A stretch of 64,000 bases of DNA from Hymenobacter siberiensis (GTDB taxonomy: Bacteria; Bacteroidota; Bacteroidia; Cytophagales; Hymenobacteraceae), in NCBI RefSeq assembly GCF_018967845.1, contig NZ_JAHLZZ010000001.1, forward strand, positions 3,038,001 to 3,102,000, in the 5' to 3' direction. Shown here piece by piece: positions 7,767 to 17,647 of this stretch (the stretch's first letter is position 1; every line of letters starts with the position of its first letter). The notes under the pieces are model-generated. The model was not told where the DNA came from and did no database searches. It saw only the letters and a list, made by a program, of their open reading frames with translations. The position numbers and the translations under genes were made by a program.

Positions 7767-8498
7767 TCACCCCAGAAACATGCGCTGCAAGCCGGGCCAA
7801 AGGCGCTTTTTCAGGCTGACATCGTACTCCACCAAATCGACGGTAGCCGATGCGAGATAGGAGAGGCCCAAGCTGGGAAACTGCACCGGCTCGTAAATCT
7901 GGGTGTTGCGGATAGTGGTATCGAGCAGGTTTTTGCCGAAGGCCACGATGCGCGTGGCGGCCAGCTCCCGGCGCAGGTTCACCAGCGCCACGGGCAGGTC
8001 CGACTCTACGTTCACCAGCAGCACGTCGGCCATCACTAGGCTCAGGGCCTGAAGCATCTTGTTTAGAAACACGTTGCGGTGCATCTTGAGAAACTGGTCC
8101 GACGGCAGGCGGAACAGCAGGATTACGCCCTGCGCATTATCGCCCATCACCGTGAACGGCGTGCGCATAACCGGCGGCACGGCCGAAGCAGCCGGGGCCG
8201 GGCGCGGTGTTTCCGGCGCGGGCGGCCCCGCCGCCGCTACCGGGTGCAGGGCGCTGGACGTGAGCCGCTCCAGGCCGGCCGAGGGCTTACTGTAAGCCAT
8301 GGGCGGCATGCTGGAGGTGCGGGTTGGCGCGGGCGGCTCGGGTTTTGGGGCCGGCGGTGGCGCGAGCGCGGGCTGGGCGGCAACTGCCGGCGCAATCGGC
8401 GCGGCGGCAACGGGCGCTTCGGCAGCCGGCTCGGCGGGCACGTAGAGCGTCACATCAGTGTAGAAGTTTTGCAGAAAGGCCAGCTTTTCGGCAGACAT
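7767..8498 (-). CDS. Hypothetical protein with Pro/Ala-rich N-terminal half
   Basis: The product is 243 aa from the ATG at 8498 (MSAEKLAFLQNFYTD). The longer frame to 8540 adds little. Residues about 20-115 are a low-complexity Pro/Ala linker. The conserved-looking C-terminal half runs from FTVMGDNAQGVILLFRLPSDQ to the end YDVSLKKRLWPGLQRMFLG. Its layout resembles the clamp-loader psi (HolD) type: an open alpha/beta core (VLLVNVES, IVAFGKNLL) and a final KR-LW helix. This resemblance is by eye and weak, so I do not assign it. It is transcribed with the thioesterase gene, 51 bases downstream of it. Confidence 0.7.
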   Translation of the reverse strand: MSAEKLAFLQNFYTDVTLYVPAEPAAEAPVAAAPIAPAVAAQPALAPPPAPKPEPPAPTRTSSMPPMAYSKPSAGLERLTSSALHPVAAAGPPAPETPRPAPAASAVPPVMRTPFTVMGDNAQGVILLFRLPSDQFLKMHRNVFLNKMLQALSLVMADVLLVNVESDLPVALVNLRRELAATRIVAFGKNLLDTTIRNTQIYEPVQFPSLGLSYLASATVDLVEYDVSLKKRLWPGLQRMFLG

Positions 8499-8549
8499 GG
8501 CGCGGTGGTTGGGGTGAGAAAAAACAAGCTGATTGGGCAATTATGCCCG

Positions 8550-9068
8550 CTATTTCAAATCGAAGAGGGCTTTGAGCTCCTGGGCTTCGGCGGGCTGCAT
8601 GCGGCCGGCCAGCACCAGGCGCAGTTGCCGGCGGCGCAGAGCCCCGTCGAAAAGCCGGATTTCCTCCTCGGTTTCGGGCACGGCATCGGGTACGTCGATG
8701 GGCCGGCCGCTCTGGTCCACGGCCACGAAGGTGAAAAACGCTTCGTTGGTTTTGAGCTTGGTGCCGTTGGGAATGTCCTCGGCCCACACATCGATGTGCA
8801 CTTCCATGCTGGAGTTGAATGCGCGCGTCACCTGGGCCTGGAGCGTGACCACGTTACCCAGCCGGATGCTGTCGCGGAACGACACGTTATCGACCGAAGC
8901 CGTGACCACGATGCGATTGGAGTGCTTCTGGGCCGCAATGGCGGCGGCAATGTCCATGAGGTGCATCATGCGCCCCCCCATGAGGTTGTTGAGGGTGTTG
9001 GTATCGTTGGGCAGTACCAGCTCGGTCATGATGACGAACGAGTCGGAAACGGGTTTTTGCTTGCGCAT
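8550..9068 (-). CDS. Acyl-CoA thioesterase, hotdog fold
   Basis: The product is 172 aa from the ATG at 9068 (MRKQKPVSDSFVIMTELV). The hotdog thioesterase signature of the YciA/BFIT type is clear: LPNDTNTLNNLMGGRMMHLMDIAAAIAA, followed by VTASVDNVSFRDSIRLGNVVTLQAQV and a final beta strand NEAFFTFVAVD. These enzymes hydrolyse acyl-CoA thioesters in the cytoplasm; the exact chain length cannot be read from sequence. An upstream start at 9113 is possible but gives a hydrophobic leader unlike the family. The gene leads a two-gene minus-strand unit with the hypothetical gene after it. Confidence 0.93.
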   Translation of the reverse strand: MRKQKPVSDSFVIMTELVLPNDTNTLNNLMGGRMMHLMDIAAAIAAQKHSNRIVVTASVDNVSFRDSIRLGNVVTLQAQVTRAFNSSMEVHIDVWAEDIPNGTKLKTNEAFFTFVAVDQSGRPIDVPDAVPETEEEIRLFDGALRRRQLRLVLAGRMQPAEAQELKALFDLK

Positions 9069-9157
9069 GGAGAAAAAGTAAAACGGCCTGCAGGAGGCTG
9101 AAAATAGTGGCATAAAGGTACGGCCTGCAGGACGCGAAGGCCTGCGGGTAGGCCCAA

Positions 9158-9191
9158 AAAATACCCCGTCCGATTTCGGACGGGGTATTTT
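9158..9191 (-). terminator. Intrinsic terminator of the M43 protease gene
   Basis: A perfect 16-bp stem (9158-9173 and 9176-9191) with core ACCCCGTCCGA and a 2-base loop ends in a U-run on the minus strand. It lies 30 bases past the stop of the protease gene at 9221. Confidence 0.88.
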
Positions 9192-9220
9192 GAATCAGCA
9201 AGAAGCTGCCGGGCGCGGGA

Positions 9221-11440
9221 CTATTCCACGTTGAGCTTGCTAGTGAAGGTTTCGCCATCGAGCGAGATGTGCACCACGTACATACCAGCCTTGAGGGTCT
9301 GGCCGCCGCTTTGTAGCGATACGCTCTGCTGGCCGGCGCCATACATTTTGGCGGGCAGCGATACCACGTTGCGACCCAGCACGTCGGTCAGGCGCACCTG
9401 CACCTGCGTGGCGGTCGTGAGGTTGAGGTGCACAGCCGTTTCGTTGGTCATCGGGTTGGGGTACACGCTGATGCCGCGGCTGGCCAGGGCATCGGCCTTG
9501 GTAGCCAGCGGGCCGGCAATGCGCAGGTTATCGAAGTAGAAGTTGTTGCCGGCGGTGGTGCCGTTCACCATCTGGAAGCGCACTTTGAACAAGCCGCTGC
9601 CCTGGAACTGGGCCGGAATGGCCACCGTGGTGGTCTGCCAGCTGGCGCTGCTGGTGGGCACGTAACCGTCGATGGGGGTGAGGCCCTGGGTGGTGAGCGC
9701 CGTGACGTCGAGCACGGTGGGCGTCGACCAGGTTACGCCGCAGTCGCTGCTGAACGAAATGCGCAGCTGCTCGTTGCTGGCAATCGTGCGCAGGGCAAAG
9801 GCCCGCGAGAAGCTCAGCGAAGCCGGGCGGGGCACCGAGGCCAGGTTGATGTTGGGCGTGATGAGCTGGGAGGTAGCACCCACCGGAATCACCCGGTCCT
9901 GCACAATGAGGTAGCCGGTGCCGGTGGCGGCGGGCACGTTGGCCTGCCGTACCCAGCGGTAGTTTGGGGCCGCAACCCCGGTGCTGGTAAAGCCCGAAGT
10001 GATGTAGTTGCGCAGGGTGGGGTCGGCAAACAAGTTCGGGAAGTTGGCATCTTCAAACGACTCCGCGTAGGGGGCCACTTCGCCGCCCGTCGGGCCTTCT
10101 ACCCGAATGTAGTTGGTCACGCTGCTGGTGCTGCTACCCGAGGTGTTGCTTACCGTTTCTGTTACGGGGTAGAAGCCGGCCGCCGCGTACGATACCGAAA
10201 CCGAAGCTCCGGTTGCCGTAGCAGGCGTGCCGCCGGGGAACGACCAGGCGTAGGTGATTGCACCGCCGCCCGACGAGAAGTTGTAGGAGTAGTCGTTCAG
10301 CGTGACGGGCGTGTTGATGCACACGCTGGTGCTCACGCCGGCGGCGGGGGCAAAAGCGGCCACGGGGGCGCAGCTGGCGGGGGCGATGTAGCCGTCGTTG
10401 GTGCCGGTGGCCACCAGGTTGGCCTGGGTGGTGAGACCGGTACGCTCGGGGCGCAGGGCCAGCACGTTGCGCATCAGGGTCTTCTGGCCCTGCGTGAACA
10501 TGGTGGGGCACGACGCGTAGTCCATGATATTCTGCACGTTGGCCAGAATGCGCTGGCCGGTAGCCGGGTCGGTGCAGGGCGAGTACGTCAGGTCGCAGTT
10601 GAAGGTGCCGTCGGTGGTGGGGGTATCGGCCACGCCGTCGTCGCCGCTGCAGTTGCCGGTGCCGGGGTTGTTGGTCTGGCCCCAGGGGTGGCTCAGGCCG
10701 AAGTAGTGGCCGATTTCGTGGGTGGCGGTGCGGCTCTGGGCGCGGGCGGGCGAGCTGGTGCCCTGGTTGCCGAACCAGTCGCCACGGGCCACAAAGCCGT
10801 CGCGCTGGGCCGTGGAGTTCTGCGGCAGGTTGGAGTAGCCTAGCACAATGCCGCCCCCCGACGTGGACGTACCGATGCTGCTCACAATCCAGATGTTGAG
10901 GTAGCGCTGACGGTCCCAGATAACCAGGGACTGCACCGAACCGCTCTGGTCGTCATTAATCAGGCTGGGGGCGTAGTGGCGGGTGATGCCTGTGGTGCAG
11001 TTGCCGTTGGGGTCCTTCTTGGCCAGCCGAAACCGGAAGCCGATGGAGGCCGCGCGCGCCCGGAAAACCGGTACCGTGTTGGCCGTATCCGGGTTCAGCT
11101 TCTGGTAGTCGGTATTGAGCTGGTCGATGGCGCTGTTAATCTGCCGGTCGCTGATGTTCTCAGGGCCGCCGGCATGAATGATGTGCACGACCACGGGAAT
11201 GGTCACATCGGTTACGTACGACACTCGGTTTTGCTGCGTGGCGGCCAGCGCTTCCATCTGCTTGTACATGGCGCGCTGGGCTTCGCGGGCACCGGGGTGC
11301 TCGGCGAAGTAGCGCTCCTGCTCGGCCACGGCCCCGCACCAGTTGGGGCTGCGTTCGCTAATTAAGTTTTGGGCGCTGGCACGCAGTCCCGTCAGGGCCA
11401 ATGCCAGGGTCAGCGCCGTGGGTAATAGTTTTTTCAACAT
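9221..11440 (-). CDS. Secreted M43 (pappalysin-family) zinc metalloprotease with PKD domain and T9SS tail
   Basis: The product is 739 aa from the ATG at 11440, which gives a signal peptide MLKKLLPTALTLALALTGLRASAQ. Residues 241-251 are HEIGHYFGLSH, the extended zinc-binding HExxHxxGxxH of metzincins. The Met-turn is in NIMDYASCPTMFTQGQ. A PKD-like domain follows (VTLNDYSYNFSSGGGAITYAWSFPGG), then a jelly-roll 'anchor' domain (ESFEDANFPNLF ... NFYFDNLRIAGP). The C-terminus is a type A T9SS sorting domain (ISVYPNPMTNETAVH ... AGMYVVHISLDGETFTSKL), so the enzyme should be exported through the type IX machinery. It belongs to the cytophagalysin-like group. A close paralogue lies directly upstream on the same strand. 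Confidence 0.95.
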   Translation of the reverse strand: MLKKLLPTALTLALALTGLRASAQNLISERSPNWCGAVAEQERYFAEHPGAREAQRAMYKQMEALAATQQNRVSYVTDVTIPVVVHIIHAGGPENISDRQINSAIDQLNTDYQKLNPDTANTVPVFRARAASIGFRFRLAKKDPNGNCTTGITRHYAPSLINDDQSGSVQSLVIWDRQRYLNIWIVSSIGTSTSGGGIVLGYSNLPQNSTAQRDGFVARGDWFGNQGTSSPARAQSRTATHEIGHYFGLSHPWGQTNNPGTGNCSGDDGVADTPTTDGTFNCDLTYSPCTDPATGQRILANVQNIMDYASCPTMFTQGQKTLMRNVLALRPERTGLTTQANLVATGTNDGYIAPASCAPVAAFAPAAGVSTSVCINTPVTLNDYSYNFSSGGGAITYAWSFPGGTPATATGASVSVSYAAAGFYPVTETVSNTSGSSTSSVTNYIRVEGPTGGEVAPYAESFEDANFPNLFADPTLRNYITSGFTSTGVAAPNYRWVRQANVPAATGTGYLIVQDRVIPVGATSQLITPNINLASVPRPASLSFSRAFALRTIASNEQLRISFSSDCGVTWSTPTVLDVTALTTQGLTPIDGYVPTSSASWQTTTVAIPAQFQGSGLFKVRFQMVNGTTAGNNFYFDNLRIAGPLATKADALASRGISVYPNPMTNETAVHLNLTTATQVQVRLTDVLGRNVVSLPAKMYGAGQQSVSLQSGGQTLKAGMYVVHISLDGETFTSKLNVE

Positions 11441-11596
11441 GAGAAAATTTAGGAGAAAGCGTAGGTTTATTAGAAAAGAGGGGAGAAAACGTGCGGCTGG
11501 GGCCACATAAAAAAACAAGCCGATGACTGGACTTTCAAATTTACCTAAAAACCCTGAATCCAACACGTTCCAGTGGTAGAACGGGTGAGTTATTAA

Positions 11597-13813
11597 TTAG
11601 GGGATTACGATTTTGCTGGTCGAACGCCCAACGCTGGTTCGCAGTTCAACCAGATAAATGCCGGGGGCCGGGCGGGCCGCTCCGGTCGGCAGCAGCGGCA
11701 GCGTTTGCAGGCCGGCCCGGCCGGTAGCCCGCGTAGCCGCGCCCACCGGTCGACCCAGCAAGTCGGTCAGCCGCAGCTCAACCGGGCCGGGAACGGCCAG
11801 GGTAAACTCCACCACCGATTCGGCGGTGAGCGGGTTGGGGTACACCCGTGCCGGCAGGCTGCCGGCCCTCAGGCGCGTGGCCAGGAGCGGCGCCGCCCCC
11901 ACAGCCAGGTGGTCGAGGTAGAAGTAGTTGCCGCCGTTGCTCTGCAATGTGAGGCGCACCTGGAAGTGGCCGGTCAGGTAGCCGGCCGGGATATCTACCC
12001 GCAGGCTTTTCCACTCCGAAGCGGCCAGCGGCGTGTAGCCGTAGGTGCGCAGCGTGTCGCGGGTATTAAGTACGAGCGAGAAGAAGCTGCGCTGCGTGGC
12101 CCAGGTCTGGCCGCAGTCGTTGCTGAACTGCACAGCCAGCGACTCATTGGCTTGGCCCGCCCGCAGGGCGTAGGCCCGGTCGAAGGTCACGGCCGGCTGG
12201 TCGGCCACCGTGAGGCCGCTCAGGTTGATGTTGGGCGAGGTAAGCATGGTCTGGGTGCCGGCCGTCAGCACCGAGCTGGCCACCAGCACGCAGGCCGCGC
12301 CGTCGCTCACGGTTAGGCCGCCGGGCGAGCCGGCCCGCCGAATCCACCGCGCCGCCGTCGAGGCAGTGTTCGAGGAATTAGTCCAGTTGCGCAGGTCGGG
12401 GGCCGTGAAGTTGGCCGGAAAGCCGGCGGCTTCAAACGACTCCGCTACCGCGCCCACCAGGGCAGAGCCAGGCCCCACTACCTGCACCAGGCCCGTGCGC
12501 GTGGTCATGCCCATGGCGCCGCCGGCCGTCACGGCCAGCGTGGCGTTGTACAGGCCGCCCGTGGGGTACGTCACCACCGGGTTGCGCAGGGTAGAAGTGC
12601 CGGGCACGCCGCCCGGAAACTGCCACGCGTAGGTAGCCGCCGTCAGGCTGGCGTTGTAGGAATAATCGGTAAAAGTCACCGTCGAGCCATCGCAGACGGT
12701 GGTGGCCGAGGACTGGAACGCCACTATCGGGGCGCAGTTGGGGGCCGCGTAGCCATCGTTGGTGCCGGTGGCCAGCAGGTTGGCGGCGCTGGTGAGCACC
12801 TGCCGGCAGCTCAGCTGCAGCGAGGCGCGCATCACGGCGCGCTGGCCCAGCGTGAACATCCGCGTGCACGAGGAATAGTCCATGTAGTTTTGCACGTTGG
12901 CCAGCGGGCCGCAGGGGTTGAAGCTGGTGAGCACCGTGCCCGTACCGTAGGCCGCCGAGCAGCTGGTTTGCGAGCCCGTGGTATTGGGCGTGTCGGCAAT
13001 GCCGTCGTCGAGGCTGCAATTGCTGGCCAGGCCCGGCGTGTTGCTGCCGCCCCAGGTATGGGGCAGGCCAAAGTAATGGCCGATTTCGTGGGTGAGGGAG
13101 CGCACCGCTAGGTTGCTGCCGCCAGATGTGCCAACGCTGCCAAACTGAGCATTCCGAATCACAATGCCATCGGCCGCGCCGCCCGAGCACGGCAGGTAGG
13201 CGTAGCCGCCGGCCCCGTTGGCGCTGGTGCACACCCAGATGTTGAGGTACTTATCCTGCGGCCAGGTAATCAGGCTTTTCACCCGGTCGTCGCCAATGTT
13301 GGTATCCGTCGAATACGTGCGGGTGATGCCCGTGGTGCAGTTGCCGCTGGGGTCGCGGCGGGCCAGCTTCATCCGAAAGCCAATGTTGGCATACAGCGCC
13401 TGGAAGGCCGGAATCACGTCGGCCGTATCGCGGTTGGTTTTGCTGTAGTCTTCGTTAATAACCCGGAGGGCATCATTCACCTGCGCGTCCGAAATATTAT
13501 TGCTGCCGCCGGTGTGGATGATGTGAATCACCACGGGCACCGTCACGTCGGGGGTGGCCAGCAGGCGCGCCTGGGTGGCGGTGGGCATGCGGGCCACGTC
13601 CTGCAGAAAGGCGCGGTAGGCGGCGGCCGCGCCCGGCTGCCGCGCAAACGCCGCCTGCTGGGCGCTGTCGAACGCGCAGCGGTAGCCGGTTTGGTGCTCG
13701 GGGTATTGGCGCACCACGCCTTCGGGCGTTTGGGCCAGGGCCACGAAGCCACCGCCGAGGGCAAAGGCCACAGCCAGCAGCCCACTTGTAAAAGAGCGTA
13801 ACATTTTTATCAT
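11597..13813 (-). CDS. Secreted M43 zinc metalloprotease with PKD-like domain and T9SS tail (paralogue)
   Basis: The product is 738 aa. I start it at the ATG 13813 (MIKMLRSFTSGLLAVAFALGGGFVALAQ); 13804 is an equal alternative. HEIGHYFGLPH sits at residues 242-252, with the Met-turn NYMDYSSCTRMFTLGQ. The order of domains copies the neighbouring protease: propeptide, catalytic domain, PKD-like domain (VTFTDYSYNASLTAATYAWQFPGG), jelly-roll domain (ESFEAAGFPANFTAPD ... NYFYLDHLAVG) and T9SS sorting domain (ARVYPNPLTAESVVEF...). The pair arose by tandem duplication, and both copies look intact. The 156-base gap between the two coding regions holds no clear terminator. Confidence 0.95.
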   Translation of the reverse strand: MIKMLRSFTSGLLAVAFALGGGFVALAQTPEGVVRQYPEHQTGYRCAFDSAQQAAFARQPGAAAAYRAFLQDVARMPTATQARLLATPDVTVPVVIHIIHTGGSNNISDAQVNDALRVINEDYSKTNRDTADVIPAFQALYANIGFRMKLARRDPSGNCTTGITRTYSTDTNIGDDRVKSLITWPQDKYLNIWVCTSANGAGGYAYLPCSGGAADGIVIRNAQFGSVGTSGGSNLAVRSLTHEIGHYFGLPHTWGGSNTPGLASNCSLDDGIADTPNTTGSQTSCSAAYGTGTVLTSFNPCGPLANVQNYMDYSSCTRMFTLGQRAVMRASLQLSCRQVLTSAANLLATGTNDGYAAPNCAPIVAFQSSATTVCDGSTVTFTDYSYNASLTAATYAWQFPGGVPGTSTLRNPVVTYPTGGLYNATLAVTAGGAMGMTTRTGLVQVVGPGSALVGAVAESFEAAGFPANFTAPDLRNWTNSSNTASTAARWIRRAGSPGGLTVSDGAACVLVASSVLTAGTQTMLTSPNINLSGLTVADQPAVTFDRAYALRAGQANESLAVQFSNDCGQTWATQRSFFSLVLNTRDTLRTYGYTPLAASEWKSLRVDIPAGYLTGHFQVRLTLQSNGGNYFYLDHLAVGAAPLLATRLRAGSLPARVYPNPLTAESVVEFTLAVPGPVELRLTDLLGRPVGAATRATGRAGLQTLPLLPTGAARPAPGIYLVELRTSVGRSTSKIVIP

Positions 13814-13850
13814 AAGCAGAAAATTGGAGAAGCGGGAAAGCGGGGGTGAG

Positions 13851-13884
13851 AAAAAAATACCCCCGGCGACCTTGCCGCTGGGGG
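13851..13884 (-). terminator. Probable terminator downstream of pcm
   Basis: Read on the minus strand, CCCCCAGCGGC pairs with GCCGGGGG around a short loop (one bulge) and is followed by TATTTTTTT. It lies about 70 bases past the pcm stop and upstream of the M43 gene. Confidence 0.6.
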
Positions 13885-13954
13885 AGCAAGAGCGCCGGGG
13901 AATAATCGCAGGCAAATTACACCCGGGAAACTGGGAAAAGAACGAAGCGAACTC

Positions 13955-14527
13955 CTACGAGCGCCAGCCCCCGGCCCCGAGCAGCGGCACGAACCGGAAC
14001 TCCTCAAATTCTTCGCGCACAAAGGCCTCGGCCCCTTCGCGGGTCACGCGCACCATGCGTTGGGTTTGGCTGTCGCCCACGGGTATCACGAGGCGGCCAC
14101 CCACGCGCAGCTGGCGCAGCAGGGCCGGGGGCAGCCCCGGCGCACCGGCCGTAACGAGGATGGCATCGAACGGGGCGCGGTCGGGCAGGCCCACCGAGCC
14201 GTCGCCGCAATGCAGCCCGGCCCCGCCGGCCCCCAGTGTAGCCAGCAGCTGCCGGGTGCGGGCAAACAGCACTTCGTTAAACTCTATGCTGTCGACGTGG
14301 GGCGTGAGCTGGAGCAGCACGGCGCACTGGTAGCCCGAGCCGGTACCCACTTCCAGTACCCGGTCGGTGGGCTGCAGGTTGAGCAGCTGGGTCTGGTAAG
14401 CCACGGTGTAGGGCTGTGAAATCGTCTGGCCCTCGCCAATGGGAAACGCCTTGTCCTGGTAGGCGTGGGCCTCGAAGGCGGGCGCAAAAAAGAGGTGACG
14501 CGGCACGGTAGCCAGGGCCTGCAGCAC
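13955..14527 (-). CDS. pcm: Protein-L-isoaspartate O-methyltransferase
   Basis: This enzyme methylates isoaspartyl residues for protein repair, using S-adenosylmethionine. The core is well conserved: VPRHLFFAPAFEAHAYQDKAFPIGEGQTISQPY, the SAM motif LEVGTGSGYQCAVL, and VTAGAPGLPPALLRQLRVGGRLVIPVG. The GTG at 14527 is the first normal start codon in frame, but the conserved N-terminal segment of the family is encoded upstream in the same frame: residues DSYRHQGQRRALARE and on, reaching 14602. No ATG, GTG or TTG precedes that segment in frame. The real protein may start at a rare codon, or the start has been lost. Function is otherwise certain. Confidence 0.88.
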   Translation of the reverse strand: MLQALATVPRHLFFAPAFEAHAYQDKAFPIGEGQTISQPYTVAYQTQLLNLQPTDRVLEVGTGSGYQCAVLLQLTPHVDSIEFNEVLFARTRQLLATLGAGGAGLHCGDGSVGLPDRAPFDAILVTAGAPGLPPALLRQLRVGGRLVIPVGDSQTQRMVRVTREGAEAFVREEFEEFRFVPLLGAGGWRS

Positions 14528-14716
14528 CCGTTCGTCGTGAATGCCGCGCAGCCGCAGCTCGCGGGCCAGCGCCCGCCGCTGTCCCTGGTGGCGATATGAA
14601 TCCTGAAGCGGTGAGATGATAAAAGACTGAAAAAAATGAATAAAAGCCGGACGTAGGGGTCCGGAGGCACATTTGCCAACCCAAAAAGAAGCCGCCGGAC
14701 AACTACCGGCTTTCCC

Positions 14717-14724
14717 TACCTTTG
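14717..14724 (+). promoter_or_regulatory. Probable -7 promoter element of the sugar transferase gene
   Basis: TACCTTTG is an exact match to the Bacteroidota -7 word TAnnTTTG, 53 bases before the chosen TTG start at 14777. No clear -33 word is seen at the usual distance. Confidence 0.5.
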
Positions 14725-14776
14725 CCGGGAGCGGTATGTCTCCACAGGCCGCGAAAATACTACCCCGCCCACCGTT

Positions 14777-16198
14777 TTGCAGTTAATTCGTCGCTTTCAA
14801 TATATCAAGCTAGTGGCCGCCGATTTTGGCGCGGCGCTGTTTGCCTGGATGTGTTTTTATCTCGTGCGCAAATATTTGCTCAACGAGCTGACCGGCTATC
14901 ACTTCACCGAAGGCGTGCTGTTTGACCTCACCGGGTCGGCCATATTCATCGCCATCTTCTGGACGGTGCTTTACACGCTGGTGGGCGAGTACCGCGACAT
15001 TTACCGCAAGTCGCGCCTCGGCGAAATTCTGCGGCTGGCCCGCGTGGCCATGCTGGGCGCAGTGGTTATCTTCTTCACCCTGTTGCTCGACGACCAGGGC
15101 GTGGTGAACTACCGAGCTTACTACAAGACATTTACGGCCTACTACCTGCTGCATTTTTTCATCACGGCCATTTTGCGCACCTTAGCTGTGAGCAGCGTGC
15201 AGCGCCAGATTCGCAAGCAGCGGATTTTCTTCCCCACGCTGTTGGTGGGCTCCAATGCCCTGGCCTTGAACACGTTTTATGAGCTCTCGCGCACCAGCCG
15301 GCACCTGGGTCTGCGCCTGGTGGGCTTTGCGCCGGTGGGCGATACCATTGATGAGACCCTGGCCGCCGAGCTGCCCGCGCGGGGCTCCTACCAGCGCCTG
15401 CCGGCCCTGGTGCGCGCCCTCAAAATCGAGCAGATTGTCATTGCCATCGAGCCCAGCGAGCACCTGCTCATTCAGGATATTCTGGCCCTGCTGGAGGGCA
15501 CGCCGGCCCGCGTGAGCATCCTGCCCGACCTGTACCAAATGCTGCTGGGCTCGGTGAAAGTCAATCACTTATTCGGCACGCCGCTCATCGAAATCAAGCA
15601 GGACCTGCTGCCCGTGTGGCAGGTGGTGCTCAAGCGGGTGATTGATGTGGTGGGCTCGGCGCTGTTTATGCTGCTGGCCTGCTGGGTCTACGCCTTCACG
15701 GCCGTCATGGTGAAGCTGTCGTCGCCCGGGCCGGTATTTTACCGGCAGGAGCGCATCGGGCGCGACGGCCACCCGTTCCGCATCATCAAGTTCCGGTCGA
15801 TGTTCACCGATGCCGAGAAAATGGGCCCGGCCCTGAGCTCCGACCACGACCCGCGCATCACCAAGTGGGGCCGTTTCATGCGCAAGGTGCGCCTCGACGA
15901 GCTGCCCCAGTTCTGGAACGTGCTGAAAGGCGATATGAGCATCGTAGGCCCGCGCCCGGAACGCCAGTTTTTCATCGACCAGATTGTGAAAATAGCGCCC
16001 CACTACCGGCACCTGCACCGCGTGCGCCCGGGCCTCACCTCGCTGGGTCAGGTAAAATATGGCTACGCCGAAACCGTGGCCCAGATGGTGGAGCGGCTCA
16101 AATTCGACATTCTCTACATCGAGAACATGAGCCTGGCCATGGATTTTCGGGTGCTGCTCTACACGCTCAAGATTATTGTGGAAGGGCGGGGGAAGTAA
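14777..16198 (+). CDS. Polyprenyl glycosylphosphotransferase (exopolysaccharide sugar transferase)
   Basis: The product is 473 aa. Four N-terminal membrane helices (residues about 10-135) precede a CoA-binding-like fold (FFPTLLVGSNALALNTFYELSR) and one further helix at about 290-315. The C-terminal catalytic domain has the bacterial sugar transferase marks: KRVIDVVGSALFMLL, SSPGPVFYRQERIGRDGHPFRIIKFRSM, LDELPQFWNVLKGDMSIVGPRPE and RPGLTSLGQV. It transfers a sugar-1-phosphate to undecaprenyl phosphate, the first step of surface polysaccharide assembly. It uses a TTG start at 14777; no ATG fits better. No other polysaccharide gene adjoins it. Confidence 0.93.
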   Translation: MQLIRRFQYIKLVAADFGAALFAWMCFYLVRKYLLNELTGYHFTEGVLFDLTGSAIFIAIFWTVLYTLVGEYRDIYRKSRLGEILRLARVAMLGAVVIFFTLLLDDQGVVNYRAYYKTFTAYYLLHFFITAILRTLAVSSVQRQIRKQRIFFPTLLVGSNALALNTFYELSRTSRHLGLRLVGFAPVGDTIDETLAAELPARGSYQRLPALVRALKIEQIVIAIEPSEHLLIQDILALLEGTPARVSILPDLYQMLLGSVKVNHLFGTPLIEIKQDLLPVWQVVLKRVIDVVGSALFMLLACWVYAFTAVMVKLSSPGPVFYRQERIGRDGHPFRIIKFRSMFTDAEKMGPALSSDHDPRITKWGRFMRKVRLDELPQFWNVLKGDMSIVGPRPERQFFIDQIVKIAPHYRHLHRVRPGLTSLGQVKYGYAETVAQMVERLKFDILYIENMSLAMDFRVLLYTLKIIVEGRGK

Positions 16199-16283
16199 GG
16201 TGAGGTGTGAACTGGTGAGTTTGATGTTTGGACTGCGCTAAATGCGCAATTGGAACATCAAACTCACCAGTTCACACCTCACC
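16199..16283. repeat. Perfect 30-bp inverted repeat with short-word arms
   Basis: The arms 16199-16228 and 16254-16283 match perfectly with a 25-base spacer. The arm is made of variants of TGA-containing words about 7-8 bases apart (GGTGAGG, TGTGAAC, TGGTGAG, TTTGATG). It begins at the base after the upstream stop codon. It has no T-run, so it is unlikely to be a normal terminator. Confidence 0.85.
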
Positions 16284-16296
16284 ATCTCACCGCTCG

Positions 16297-16304
16297 TACC
16301 TTTG
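16297..16304 (+). promoter_or_regulatory. Probable -7 promoter element of mnmA
   Basis: TACCTTTG exactly fits TAnnTTTG and lies 49 bases before the mnmA ATG, directly after the palindromic repeat. Confidence 0.5.
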
Positions 16305-16352
16305 TAGTTGCCGGCCGGAACCTTTCAAGCTCCGGGTGAATTGCAAACCACT

Positions 16353-17513
<1,161 letters not shown>

Positions 17514-17514
17514 G

Positions 17515-17613
17515 TAGTCAGTCATCAGTAATCGGTAGTCAGACAGAAATCAATTGACTGATTTTTAAACAGCTGAAATCTGATTGCTGACTACTTATTA
17601 CTAACTACCTACT
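17515..17613. repeat. Imperfect palindrome with 7-base tandem words
   Basis: The left side reads as 7-base words GTAGTCA, GTCATCA, GTAATCG, GTAGTCA. The right side, read in reverse complement, gives GTAGTTA, GTAATAA, GTAGTCA, GCAATCA. Together they make a loose hairpin around an AT-rich centre near 17560-17570. It fills the gap between mnmA and the lipoprotein gene. Confidence 0.65.
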
Positions 17614-17647
17614 TATTTCCTTTCTAATCACCCGCTGCGCACTGCTC

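Noticed and set aside
9428-10843. A 471-aa open frame opposite the M43 protease gene
   Set aside because: It is Gly/Ala/Val-rich without any family motif, whereas the minus-strand frame has the full zinc protease and T9SS domains.
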